From positions 682,001 to 746,000 of the forward strand of contig JAXHLQ010000001.1 of the NCBI GenBank assembly GCA_034522175.1: a DNA stretch of 64,000 nucleotides, written 5' to 3'. Position numbers and translations under genes: made by a program. Source of the stretch: JAIPDZ01 sp034522175. Its GTDB lineage: Bacteria > Desulfobacterota > DSM-4660 > Desulfatiglandales > Desulfatiglandaceae. Below, piece by piece: positions 1 through 8,489 of this stretch. Numbering within the stretch: the first letter of the stretch is position 1; each line of letters opens with the position of its first letter. The notes below the pieces were generated by a model. It had not been told where the DNA came from and did not search any database. It worked only from the letters and a program-made list of their open reading frames with translations.

Positions 1-1796
1 GTGAATACATGGCCTCAATCAAATCGCCGAAGGCCTCATTCACGTAGTTTCGCTTAACCTTCATGGTGGGCGTCACCTCCCCGTCTTCCTCGTACAGTTT
101 TTTAGGGAGGATGGTAAACTTCTTTATCTGTTCCACGCGGGCGAGGGTATCATTGATCTTGTTCACTTCACCCTGGATGAGTTTGTTGATCTCGGCACTC
201 TGGGTCAGATCCTTGTAGGTGGAAAACTGGACCTTGTGGTCCTGGGCATACTTGACCACATTGTCTTCGTCGATCATGATGAGGGAGGTAATAAATTTCC
301 GCTTGTCCCCGATCACCACCGCATCGTTGATATAGGGGCTGAACTTGAGCTTGTTTTCAATGTACTGAGGCGTAATGTTTTTTCCGCCGGCCGTAACAAT
401 GATGTCTTTTTCCGGTCCGTGATCTTGAGATACCCGTCCTCATCGATCTCCCCCACGTCGCCGGAATAAAGCCATCCGTCTTGAATGGTTTCTTCGGTCG
501 CCTCCGGGTTGTTGTAGTAGCCCTTGAATACGCTCGGCGATTTCACCAGGATCTCCCCATCCTCGGCGATCTTGATCTCGGTCCCGGTAATGGGGGGGCC
601 TACGGTACCAAACTTGACCCTTCCCACCCTGGAGACACAGGTCACCCCGGTCCCCTCGGTCTGTCCATACCCCTCCACCAGATTCACCCCGATGGACTGG
701 AAGAAGTGAAGGACATCCGGGGAGATGGGGGCCGCACCGGAATACGCGATCCGCATCCGATCAAACCCCAGCCGCTCTTTGAGTTTTCGAAACACCATAA
801 AATAGGCCAGCTTGTACAAACCCTCAAGGTAAGACGGGGTGGACTCAAAATTCATCATCAAGGTGGCCCGTTTCATACCGACCTTAAGAGCGATTCCAAA
901 GACCAGCTTCTTGAACCAGGTGGCATCCGACATCCGTATGTGAACCGCGGAGAGGTATTTTTCCCAGATCCGCGGCACGGCATAACCCACGGTGGGGAAA
1001 CCTCGATCATGTTGTCGATCACCGTATCGAGATTTTCGATGAAATTCACCACGTATCCGTGGGTGATATGGCCCATGACCGTGAAGAGCTGTTCGAACAC
1101 ATGACATAAGGGGAGAAAGGAGAGGACCTCGTCCGTGTCATACATGGGATTTTCTGAGGTGATGGCTTGCCCCATCCACATGAGATTTCTGTGGGTCAGC
1201 ATGGCCCCCTTGGGCGGGCCCGTGGTGCCGGAGGTGTAAATGAGCATGGAGACGTCTTCCGCTTTTACGGTTTCCATACGCTTCTCAAAGCGGTCCGGCG
1301 CCTTTTCCACCTCCTTTTTCCCCAGTTCCAGCATCTCATCATAGGTCATCACCATCGGGTCTTCGAAGTGTCTCAGTCCCTCCAGGTCCCAGACAATCAC
1401 CTTCTTGAGATGGGGGACGTTATCCCGGAAATGGAGCCATTTGTCCAACTGCTCCTCGTTTTCCACGAAGAAAAACTTGGCGTCTGAATTCTCCACCACA
1501 TATTCCACCTGGGGCCAGGCATTGGTGGAATAGACCCCCACGGCCACCCCCCCCGAGCACTGGACCGCCAGGTCCACAGTGACCCATTCGGGGCAGTTAT
1601 CGCCGATGATGGAAACGCAATCCCCTTTTTCAAGACCCAGGGACATGAGGGCCGTGGCGATTTCCTTGGTAGAACGGTAGTAGTCATTCCAGGAGATATC
1701 GTGCCAGAGCCCATATTCCTTCTTGCGCATGGCCACCCGATCACCATACTTGGCCACCGTTTCTTTAAACATGCGGGGAACGGTTTTCACATCCAT
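1..1796 (-). CDS. Long-chain acyl-CoA synthetase (AMP-forming), 3' end outside window, two apparent frameshifts
   Basis: Adenylate-forming enzyme that activates a carboxylic acid to its CoA thioester using ATP. The N-terminal frame (from 1796) carries the P-loop-like motif YTSGTTGPPKGAML. After a shift near 994-997 the next frame carries GYGQTEGTG and the YSGDVGEIDEDGYLKITDRKK hinge; after a second shift near 407-411 the frame continues (DIIVTAGGKNITPQ) to base 1 without a stop. Both shifts are cured by adding one base to a homopolymer (G4 and T5 on the plus strand), so I read this as one gene with consensus errors; a true pseudogene is the alternative. It starts 7 nt after livF, so the acid it activates is probably linked to the transported substrate. 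The signature fits the long-chain FadD/ACSL-like branch, but substrate is not proven. Confidence 0.85.
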
Positions 1797-1803
1797 GAGA
1801 CGC

Positions 1804-2580
1804 TTATCTCCATCGCTTCTTTCGTTTCCACCGCTGAAACCCTTTGGCCGATTCCTCAGACCGAATCCCCATGTAAAACTCCCTCACATCATCGTCTTCC
1901 ATCAACTCCTTTGATTTGCCCTTCATCACGAACCGGCCGTTTTCAAGGATAAGGCCGAATTCGGAAATGCTCAGGGCCATCCTGGCATTCTGTTCCACCA
2001 GCAGGATGGTCACCCCCCGTTCGTTGATGGTGGTGATGATGTTGAAGATCTCCTTGACCAAAATCGGCGAAAGCCCCAGTGACGGTTCATCCAGAAATAA
2101 GAGCTTGGGTCGGTTCATCAGGGCCCGGCCGATGGCGAGCATCTGCTGCTCACCACCCGAAAGGGTCCCTGCCCATTGATTTTCCCGGTGTTTGAGAACC
2201 GGAAAATACTGATATATCTGCTCGAAATCCCGCTTTACGGCCGCACGATTGCGCCGGATATAGGCCCCCATCATGAGGTTTTCCCTGACGCTCAGCTCTT
2301 CGAAGACTTCACGCCCCTCAGGTACGTAGGCAATCCCCCGCCTCACGATCACCTCCGGGTCTTTCCCGTCGATGCGCTTTCCCTCAAATTCGATGGTCCC
2401 CTTGTCCGGCTGATCATCCAAGAGTCCCATCACGGTCTTTAAGATGGTCGATTTGCCCGCGCCGTTATTGCCGAGAATGGCGGTCACCGTCCCTTCATTC
2501 ACCGAAAGAGAGACCCCCCTGAGGGCATAAATCAGGTTATAGAACGTCTCAATATTCTTTATTTCCAGCATCGCCGCCAC
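1804..2580 (-). CDS. livF: Branched-chain amino acid-type ABC transporter ATPase LivF
   Basis: Cytoplasmic ATPase subunit of a HAAT/LIV-type uptake system. Walker A GNNGAGKST at about residue 37, signature LSGGEQQ at about 142, Walker B LLFLDEPS, followed by the switch histidine region replaced by LVEQNA as is usual for LivF. At 258 residues it is somewhat longer than typical LivF because of a basic C-terminal tail (KGFQRWKRKKRWR). The start could be three codons downstream (MLEIKNIETFY). It follows livG by 4 nt and precedes the acyl-CoA synthetase by 7 nt, so all three are very likely co-transcribed. Confidence 0.93.
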   Translation of the reverse strand: MAAMLEIKNIETFYNLIYALRGVSLSVNEGTVTAILGNNGAGKSTILKTVMGLLDDQPDKGTIEFEGKRIDGKDPEVIVRRGIAYVPEGREVFEELSVRENLMMGAYIRRNRAAVKRDFEQIYQYFPVLKHRENQWAGTLSGGEQQMLAIGRALMNRPKLLFLDEPSLGLSPILVKEIFNIITTINERGVTILLVEQNARMALSISEFGLILENGRFVMKGKSKELMEDDDVREFYMGIRSEESAKGFQRWKRKKRWR

Positions 2581-2584
2581 TGAT

Positions 2585-3355
2585 TCAGTCCTCTCCGAGA
2601 TAGGCCTCCAGGACCTCCGGGTTTTTCTGCACTTCGTCTGGTGTCCCCTCGGTGATGGCCTTGCCGAAATTGATGACCAGTATCCGCTCCGAGATATCCA
2701 TCACCATCTTCATATCGTGTTCAATGAGAAGAATCGTCACCCCGAGTTCATCCTGGATATCCTTGACCCAGAAGATCATGTCCTGCTTCTCTTCGGAGTT
2801 CATCCCCGCACACGGCTCATCCAGGAGGAGCAGCTCCGGCTCCAGCGCCAAAGCCCTGCCCAGTTCCACCTGCTTCTGGGTCCCGTAAGGAAGCCCCCCC
2901 ACAAAACTGTTTCGAACCGACTGAAGATCCAGAAGATCAATGATCTCCTCCACTTTTTCCCTGTGGCGGATTTCCTCGCGTCCTGCAAATGAGTGTCTTC
3001 CCCACATCCACCCCCCCCTGAAAAGACCGGTTCGAATATGGAGATGCCGCCCGGCCATGAGGTTTTCCATAGTGCTCATATGGGAGAAGAGTTCGATATT
3101 CTGAAAGGTCCGCGCAATACCGAGACGGGCCACCCGATCGGGCTTTTTCCCCTGGATCTCCTGATCTTTGAAGACAATACGGCCTCTATTGGGCCGGTAT
3201 ATGCCATTGATGCAGTTGAAAAGGGTCGTCTTACCGGCACCGTTGGGACCGATGATGGCGAAAATAGACCCCTTTTCCACCTCGAAATCAATATCCCTGA
3301 GTGCCTCTAAGCCCCCGAAAGATATGGAAAGATTCTGGACTTTAAAAAATGCCAT
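2585..3355 (-). CDS. livG: Branched-chain amino acid-type ABC transporter ATPase LivG
   Basis: Second ATPase of the LIV-type importer. Walker A GPNGAGKTT at about residue 36, the LivG-specific insertion (ARTFQNIELFSHMSTMENLMAGRH) and Walker B LLLLDEPCAGMN with the switch region LIEHDMKMVMDISERILV are all visible. The usual signature motif is altered: LPYGTQKQVELGRAL stands where LSYGQQRRLEIARAL is typical, which is normal for this family. 256 residues matches the family length. It lies downstream of the livK terminator hairpin, suggesting reduced expression relative to the binding protein. Confidence 0.93.
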   Translation of the reverse strand: MAFFKVQNLSISFGGLEALRDIDFEVEKGSIFAIIGPNGAGKTTLFNCINGIYRPNRGRIVFKDQEIQGKKPDRVARLGIARTFQNIELFSHMSTMENLMAGRHLHIRTGLFRGGWMWGRHSFAGREEIRHREKVEEIIDLLDLQSVRNSFVGGLPYGTQKQVELGRALALEPELLLLDEPCAGMNSEEKQDMIFWVKDIQDELGVTILLIEHDMKMVMDISERILVINFGKAITEGTPDEVQKNPEVLEAYLGED

Positions 3356-3420
3356 GGGTTAACACTCGGGCTTCCCCGCCAAATGCCTTTTTTTCAAACC
3401 GATTTCTGTCGATGCTTGTA

Positions 3421-3462
3421 AAAAAGCCCCGCCGATCTCACTTTAAAGGACGCGGCGGGGCT
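3421..3462 (-). terminator. Intrinsic terminator or attenuator between livK and livG
   Basis: On the minus strand an 11-bp stem (AAGCCCCGCCG pairing with CGGCGGGGCTT) is followed by a run of T. It sits directly after the livK stop codon and before livG. Partial termination here would give more periplasmic binding protein than ATPase, a common arrangement in binding-protein transporters. Confidence 0.75.
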
Positions 3463-3475
3463 TGTTCTGCCTGGC

Positions 3476-4672
3476 CTATTCAATCCTCATCCAACCGGTC
3501 AGTTTCTCATACTTCCCATCTTCCAGGCACTTGACCAGAAAGACCTCTTTCTGACCCTGCCGGGACTTGTAGGGCTCTGCCAGATCCAACGGCGCATAGC
3601 TGATCTTACCGCCGATTCCCTTGAAGTCCTTCAATCCTTCCAGTTCCTTGACCAACCGCTCTCGGGTCAGGTCTCTTCCGCAGCGTTTGATCCCTTCCAC
3701 CAGCGGCTCTGAGAAAAGGATGCCCGCATAGAAGAACAACCCCCACCGTTCCCCTTTGGCCGCAAATTTGCCGTAAGCGTCCTTCTTGTATTTCTGCAGG
3801 AGGGCATTATCGGAATCGGGCAATTCGCCGAAGGTGGCGGCGATGACGCCCTGCCACAGCCCTTTGCTGATCTTGTACATGAGCGGGAAATCAGAGCAGG
3901 TACTGGTGCTCATCCACTGGGGTTGGAACTTCATGGCATGACTGGTCCCCACAATACGGACCGCATGGACGGGTGTCACCCACAAGAGGACCACATCCGC
4001 GTTGGCCTTCTTCATTTTCATCACATGGGGTTTCATATCGGTGTCGGCCTTTTCAACCGGGACCTGTGCCACCAGCTCCAGCCCATACTTCTCCAACTCC
4101 TCGGCCGCTCCTTTTAAACCGTTCTTGCCGTAATCATCATTCTGGTAGGCGATGGCGATCCGTTTCTTGCCCATCTCTTTCACTGCGTAACGGCAAAGGG
4201 CCTTTGCCTCGATGTAGTAGAGCGGATACACCGCAAAAAGATATTTCTGGGGGGGGGTAATCCAGTGAAGCGAACCGGCAGACGGGCCGATCCAGGGGAT
4301 CTTTCTTTCCATGAGATAGTCCTTGACGGAAAGCCCGCAGGCGGTCCCGACCCCGCTGGTCCACGCAAACATGCCGATTCCTTCCTGAAGTTCCTTAACC
4401 CCGGCCTTGGTCTTGGCGGGGTTGTAGGCATCGTCAAACATATGATGAATCAGTTTACGGCCGTGAATACCGCCCTCCGCATTGATCATCTTGAAATAGG
4501 CATCCGTCCCCCGGGCCACCGATCCCCACGGCGCAGCCGGTCCGGTCTGCGGACCCCACTGTCCGATGTGAATCTCCGTATCCGTGACCCCTTCCTCGGC
4601 CATCGTTCCCGTTTGAAACCCAAACACCAGCGCAACCATCGCAAACAGCACCCACATTCCTTTACCTTTCAT
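3476..4672 (-). CDS. livK: LIV-type ABC transporter periplasmic substrate-binding protein
   Basis: Periplasmic type I solute-binding protein (Peripla_BP_6 group). A Sec signal peptide is visible at the N-terminus (MKGKGMWVLFAMVALVFGFQTGTMA), followed by the mature start EEGVTDTEIHIGQWGPQTGPAA typical of this family. At 398 residues it is slightly longer than E. coli LivJ/LivK, as is common for the broader family that also binds aromatic or short-chain acids. It lies between livH and livG in the minus-strand operon. Because the operon ends with an acyl-CoA synthetase, the ligand may be an organic acid rather than leucine; that is inference. Confidence 0.9.
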   Translation of the reverse strand: MKGKGMWVLFAMVALVFGFQTGTMAEEGVTDTEIHIGQWGPQTGPAAPWGSVARGTDAYFKMINAEGGIHGRKLIHHMFDDAYNPAKTKAGVKELQEGIGMFAWTSGVGTACGLSVKDYLMERKIPWIGPSAGSLHWITPPQKYLFAVYPLYYIEAKALCRYAVKEMGKKRIAIAYQNDDYGKNGLKGAAEELEKYGLELVAQVPVEKADTDMKPHVMKMKKANADVVLLWVTPVHAVRIVGTSHAMKFQPQWMSTSTCSDFPLMYKISKGLWQGVIAATFGELPDSDNALLQKYKKDAYGKFAAKGERWGLFFYAGILFSEPLVEGIKRCGRDLTRERLVKELEGLKDFKGIGGKISYAPLDLAEPYKSRQGQKEVFLVKCLEDGKYEKLTGWMRIE

Positions 4673-4700
4673 GACGAACTCCTTTCCTTAAAATGAAATA

Positions 4701-5576
4701 TTAGACTTTCTTCACATAATGCCGGGCAAAAAGCCCGCTCGGCCTGATGCAGAGCACCAGCACGATGATGGCGAAGGCCACGACCGATTTAAACTCAATG
4801 GACACATAACCGCCGAACAGATTCTCGATGATCCCGATAATATAGGCCCCGAAGACCGATCCCGGCAGGGAGGTCATCCCTCCCATCACCGCTGCGGCAA
4901 ACCCCTTCAGCATGGGATCCCACATCATGTAGGGCTGCATGGTGGTGGGCGCAATAAGAAGTCCTGCCAGGCACCCCACCACCGAAGAGATTCCCCAGGT
5001 GATCATCAGGATGCGGTTGGTCCGAATCCCCATGAGGCGAGCCGCCATCTGGTTCTGCTGTGTGGCCTTCATGGCCACGCCCAGTTTGGAGTACCTCAAA
5101 AACAGGAAGAGGATGACCATCACGGTTAACGCCACGACAAAGGTCAACATCTCCAGGGCGCTGACAAACACCGCTCCCAGTGCCACACTGTCCCAGGGGG
5201 AAATGGGAAAGGGCATGGTCTTGGGGTCGGCTCCGAATTTCCAGGACACCACGCCGAGAAGGATCATCTCGAGCCCGATGGTGATAATGATCATTCCCAG
5301 GACATTGGGCTCCTTGGCCCGTCTGAGCACGGCGAATTCCAGGAAAAATCCGAGAAAGGCGGCAAAAACCAGGCCCCCCGGAAAAGCGACATAAAAGGAA
5401 AACCCATGATATTCCAGGACCATATACGTCATGAAGCAGGAGATGAGGGCCATCTCGCCCTGGGCGAAGTTCACCACCTCGGATGTCTTGTAAATGAGGA
5501 CCATGGCCAGCCCCATGAGGGCATATGAACTCCCCACGGCAATGCCGCTGACCACTGTCTGTATAAAATCCATCAT
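4701..5576 (-). CDS. livH: LIV-type ABC transporter permease LivH
   Basis: Inner-membrane permease, 291 residues, with about eight hydrophobic segments. The family hallmarks are present: GIAVGSSYALMGLAMVLIYKTSEVVNFAQGEMALI at the N-terminus and LKGFAAAVMGGMTSLPGSVFGAYIIGIIENL near the C-terminus. It ends 28 nt before the binding-protein gene and follows livM. Confidence 0.93.
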   Translation of the reverse strand: MMDFIQTVVSGIAVGSSYALMGLAMVLIYKTSEVVNFAQGEMALISCFMTYMVLEYHGFSFYVAFPGGLVFAAFLGFFLEFAVLRRAKEPNVLGMIIITIGLEMILLGVVSWKFGADPKTMPFPISPWDSVALGAVFVSALEMLTFVVALTVMVILFLFLRYSKLGVAMKATQQNQMAARLMGIRTNRILMITWGISSVVGCLAGLLIAPTTMQPYMMWDPMLKGFAAAVMGGMTSLPGSVFGAYIIGIIENLFGGYVSIEFKSVVAFAIIVLVLCIRPSGLFARHYVKKV

Positions 5577-5719
5577 GCCGTCTTACCCCAAATCCCTTTT
5601 GAGGGTGGTTACTGTTTTTCGAAGTTTCCCGACACCTGAAACCTGAATTCCATCCAATCAGCAAGGTAAACCACTACAAGACGTGTGCTCTTATCGCTTA
5701 TGACCAAGGCCTAATCCCA

Positions 5720-6769
5720 TTAAAACGGCCACGTCTTCCAGTAGATCTTCGTGCGTATCCAGAACCCGTAAATACCCAGCGGTTCGAAGAGCATGATGAG
5801 CACCATGATGAGCCCGTACACGATAAACTGGATGTTGGATACGCCGGTGATGGAAAAATAGCTCTTGGACAATGTCTCAAGCCATACCCCAAGATAAGGG
5901 ATACTCAGAATGTTCCTCAGTTCAAGATCCAGCCAACTCAGCAGGCAGGCCCCGGCAATGGATCCGAAGATGGATCCCAGGCCCCCCACCACCACCATGG
6001 CCAGGAAAATGATGGACATCAAAAGGCTGAAGATTTCCGGCTCAATGAAACGGAGCACAAACGCATAAAGCCCCCCTCCGACGCCGGTATAAAAAGCGCT
6101 GACCGCGAATGCCAGCGTTTTGTAATAGGTTAGATTGACCCCCATGGTTTCGGCTGCAATATCCGCATCCCGGATGGCGATAAAGGCGCGACCCACCTTG
6201 GTTTTGATGAGATTCCGGGCTACCAGTGTAAGCATGACGGTAATAATGATAAGGAGGTAATAAAAATCCACATCGGAATCGAGGTGCCAGGGTCCGATGG
6301 TCAATTCAGGGGTATGGAGCCCCTGCCTGCCGCCAAAGAAATCAATTCGCCCAATGACCTGTGTAATGGTCAGGCCGAATCCCAGGGTGGCGATGGAAAG
6401 ATAAGGCCCCTCCAAGCGCAGGGCGGGAAGCCCCAGGAGGAAGCCGAGAAGGGCTGCGATCAAGGCCGAGACCGGCAGGGCCAGGAGGAAAGGAAAACCG
6501 GCCTTGCCCATCAACACCACGGTCCCATAAGCACCGATGGCAAAAAAGCCGGCATGCCCGAGAGAAATCTGCCCCGTATATCCCACCAGGAGGTTCAGTC
6601 CGATGGCCACAATGATGTTGATGGCCATATAGTTGGCCATGTACACATAGTAGTTTTTCACCACCAGCGGAAAAAGCGCCAACCCCGCCATGAGAATCAC
6701 AAACCAGAAAATGACCACGCCGGATGAAAAGAGCTGGATATCCTCAAAGTAGTCCCTTTTCATATCCAT
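5720..6769 (-). CDS. livM: LIV-type ABC transporter permease LivM
   Basis: Second inner-membrane permease, 349 residues. It shows the LivM signature NLLVGYTGQISLGHAGFFAIGAYG and the cytoplasmic loop IRDADIAAETMGVNLTYYK that contacts the ATPases, then GGLGSIFGSIAGACLL. A 143-bp spacer without an obvious gene separates it from livH; the pair still reads in one direction with no clear terminator. Confidence 0.93.
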   Translation of the reverse strand: MDMKRDYFEDIQLFSSGVVIFWFVILMAGLALFPLVVKNYYVYMANYMAINIIVAIGLNLLVGYTGQISLGHAGFFAIGAYGTVVLMGKAGFPFLLALPVSALIAALLGFLLGLPALRLEGPYLSIATLGFGLTITQVIGRIDFFGGRQGLHTPELTIGPWHLDSDVDFYYLLIIITVMLTLVARNLIKTKVGRAFIAIRDADIAAETMGVNLTYYKTLAFAVSAFYTGVGGGLYAFVLRFIEPEIFSLLMSIIFLAMVVVGGLGSIFGSIAGACLLSWLDLELRNILSIPYLGVWLETLSKSYFSITGVSNIQFIVYGLIMVLIMLFEPLGIYGFWIRTKIYWKTWPF

Positions 6770-6812
6770 AGGTCGGCTCTCCCTTGCCTAAATCCGAAGA
6801 TGCGCCCTGAAA

Positions 6813-7184
6813 TCATTTGTGCGCCAGTTTATCAAGCACCTTTTTGTAGTAAACCTGGGTCTCCTCCAGAAGGGGAGAGCGGTTTCCCATGATGTTTAAC
6901 TGCATGATCTTGTAATTGATCTTCTTGATCTGCCGGTATTTTTCCTTTTCATCCGGTATGGCGTCCAGCATGTCTTCCATCTGACGGATCTCTCTTCTGA
7001 GTTCAAGCTCCGGCGGGAGGCAATCCGCGTTTCTCAATATCTTGTAGGCCAGTCTGAGATCCTCGGGCACATGGCTGTCATCCTCAAAAACGATGGGCGC
7101 GCCCCTGCCGGGAAGTTCATCGAACTCCCCTTTCGCCTGGGCCTGTTTGATCCGCTCCTCGATAATCCTTTCGAATCCGTCCAT
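6813..7184 (-). CDS. DUF1992 (DnaJ-homologue subfamily C member 28-like) protein
   Basis: Small soluble protein of 123 residues. The diagnostic N-terminal stretch is visible: IIEERIKQAQAKGEFDELPGRG, then LRLAYKILRNADCLPPELELRREI. This matches DUF1992, found alone in bacteria and in eukaryotic DNAJC28. Function is not established. It is the first gene of the minus-strand cluster, 43 nt upstream of livM, but co-occurrence with a transporter is not a known theme, so it may simply share a promoter. Confidence 0.85.
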   Translation of the reverse strand: MDGFERIIEERIKQAQAKGEFDELPGRGAPIVFEDDSHVPEDLRLAYKILRNADCLPPELELRREIRQMEDMLDAIPDEKEKYRQIKKINYKIMQLNIMGNRSPLLEETQVYYKKVLDKLAHK

Positions 7185-7336
7185 CCGAAAAAAGACCTGC
7201 TATCTTGAAAATGAGAACTTCATACTATGATTTCCTTGAAGATTTCAAGAGAAATACGACCATGAAAATTTTCTTGACCCAGTTTAAGCCTTCTGGTATA
7301 TATAAATGTTTAAGTAGCATCTTGAGAAGCGATTTC

Positions 7337-7887
7337 TTTCCCTGGTAGTCCCGCTGCAAGCGGGATTAACCACAAGTCGGCGATCGTTCATTGAGTCAAC
7401 TTTATTCCCCGGTAGTCCCGCAATGGGCGGGATTGGTAGAGTCCCGCTGTGAGCGGGATTAACCACAGAGTCGGCGGAGTTCGTTCATTGAGTCAACTTT
7501 ATTCCCCGGTAGTCCCGCCTTGGGCGGGACTGGTAGAGTCCCGCTGCAAGCGGGATTAACCACCCTGTCGGCGATCGTTCATTGAGTCAACATTATTCCC
7601 CGGTAGTCCCGCAATGGGCGGGATTGGTAGAGTCCCGCTGTGAGCGGGATTAACCACAGAGTCGAGGGTGTAAGTTCATTGAGTCAACAATATTCCCCGG
7701 TAGTCCCGCCTTGGGCGGGATTGGTAGAGTCCCGCTGTGAGCGGGATTAACCACAGAGTCGAGGGTGTCAGTTCATTGAGTCAACAATATTCCCCGGTAG
7801 TCCCGCCTTGGGCGGGATTGGTAGAGTCCCGCTGTGAGCGGGATTAACCACAGAGTCGAGGGTGTCAGTTCATTGAGTCAACAATAT
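7337..7887 (+). repeat. Tandem array of five to six degenerate tRNA-Asn-derived units of about 97 bp
   Basis: Units begin with the tRNA-Asn acceptor start CCCCGGTAG at 7407, 7504, 7598, 7695 and 7792, a period of 97, 94, 97 and 97 bp, and the intact tRNA continues the series (CCCC at 7889). A truncated unit lies at about 7337-7405. Within each unit the D-arm and anticodon-arm positions are replaced by small palindromes (TCCCGCCTTGGGCGGGA and TCCCGCTGTGAGCGGGA). Pieces such as GGTAGAG and TTAACCAC remain from the tRNA, and the unit ends with TTCATTGAGTCAACAATAT, which is also the sequence just upstream of the real tRNA. Confidence 0.9.
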
Positions 7888-7963
7888 TCCCCGGTAGCTC
7901 AGTTGGTAGAGCAGGTGGCTGTTAACCACCCTGTCGGCGGTTCGAGTCCGTCCCGGGGAGCCA
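7888..7963 (+). tRNA. tRNA-Asn (anticodon GTT)
   Basis: Complete cloverleaf: acceptor TCCCCGG pairs with CCGGGGA, D-arm AGCTCAGTTGGTAGAGC, anticodon stem GGTGG/CCACC with loop CTGTTAA (GTT at 7921-7923), T-arm CGGTTCGAGTCCG, and encoded CCA at 7961-7963. It is the last, undamaged member of the 97-bp series and is followed by a terminator hairpin. Confidence 0.96.
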
Positions 7964-7973
7964 GAATCCAACA

Positions 7974-8010
7974 GGCCTGCCCATCACACAATGGGCGGGC
8001 CTTTCCTTTT
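7974..8010 (+). terminator. Rho-independent terminator after tRNA-Asn
   Basis: GGCCTGCCCAT at 7974-7984 pairs with ATGGGCGGGCC at 7991-8001, followed by TTTCCTTTT. It sits 11 nt after the tRNA CCA end. Confidence 0.8.
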
Positions 8011-8017
8011 CATATTG

Positions 8018-8296
8018 ATGCCTTTCTACGTCTACATATTACGGAGTGAAACAACCGGCCGGTATTACTGTGGCCAGACTAACGATCCCCAGAGACGGCT
8101 TAGACAGCATAACGATCCGGAGTACAGGCTTTCCAAGACGACCAAAAGATTTCAGGGACCATGGGAAATCATTTGGAAGGAGGAAGTCGACACCCGGGGA
8201 GATGCAATAAAACTGGAAAGACACGTCAAAAAACGAGGCATCGGACGTTTCCTTGAAGAAGCTCAGCTGGTAGAGTCCCGCTGTCAGCGGGATTAA
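8018..8296 (+). CDS. Single-domain GIY-YIG endonuclease family protein
   Basis: 92 residues from the ATG at 8018 (MPFYVYILRSETTGRYYCGQ). The GIY-YIG core is present as YVYIL then YYCGQT, with the conserved arginine region PQRRLRQH and the catalytic-type glutamate in KLERHVKK; this is the UPF0213/YhbQ-like class. The stop codon and last residues (EEAQLVESRCQRD) are supplied by a broken tRNA-Asn copy and an inserted palindrome, so the gene literally runs into the second tRNA fragment. Flanking 23-bp direct repeats of the tRNA 3' end (7941-7963 and 8350-8372) suggest a mobile unit. Role as a homing-type nuclease is inference. Confidence 0.85.
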   Translation: MPFYVYILRSETTGRYYCGQTNDPQRRLRQHNDPEYRLSKTTKRFQGPWEIIWKEEVDTRGDAIKLERHVKKRGIGRFLEEAQLVESRCQRD

Positions 8297-8372
8297 CCAC
8301 CCTGTCGGGATCGGTGGAGGCGCAGCCGACATCACGCTTATGAGCGGGATTCGAGTCCGTCCCGGGGAGCCA
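8261..8372 (+). pseudogene. Broken tRNA-Asn copy interrupted by palindromes
   Basis: The copy starts at the D-arm (GCTCAGCTGGTAGAG) and lacks the 5' acceptor strand. The anticodon arm is replaced by TCCCGCTGTCAGCGGGA, then TTAACCACCCTGTCGG resumes, then a second inserted segment (8307-8349), then the T-arm/acceptor/CCA end. The final 23 bp are identical to the end of the intact tRNA. It cannot fold into a functional tRNA. Confidence 0.88.
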
Positions 8373-8383
8373 ACTCGATTCAC

Positions 8384-8413
8384 AATGGGCACTCAACTGA
8401 GCGCCCATTTTCG
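8384..8413 (+). terminator. Terminator-like hairpin after the broken tRNA-Asn
   Basis: ATGGGC at 8385-8390 pairs with GCCCAT at 8403-8408 with extra pairing CTC/GAG inside, followed by TTTTC. It mirrors the hairpin after the intact tRNA. Confidence 0.6.
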
Positions 8414-8489
8414 TGCAAAGACATTTCTTGCCCTCCTACGTCCTTCCAAAACAACCATAGGATGTAACAACGATATAATCCCTTCAAAC

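Noticed and set aside
1..1796. Two separate acyl-CoA ligase genes
   Set aside because: The overlapping frames are consecutive parts of one enzyme; each junction is a homopolymer shift.
7337..7887. CRISPR array
   Set aside because: Units are 97 bp, contiguous, with inner palindromes and tRNA pieces; there is no repeat-spacer alternation and no cas gene.
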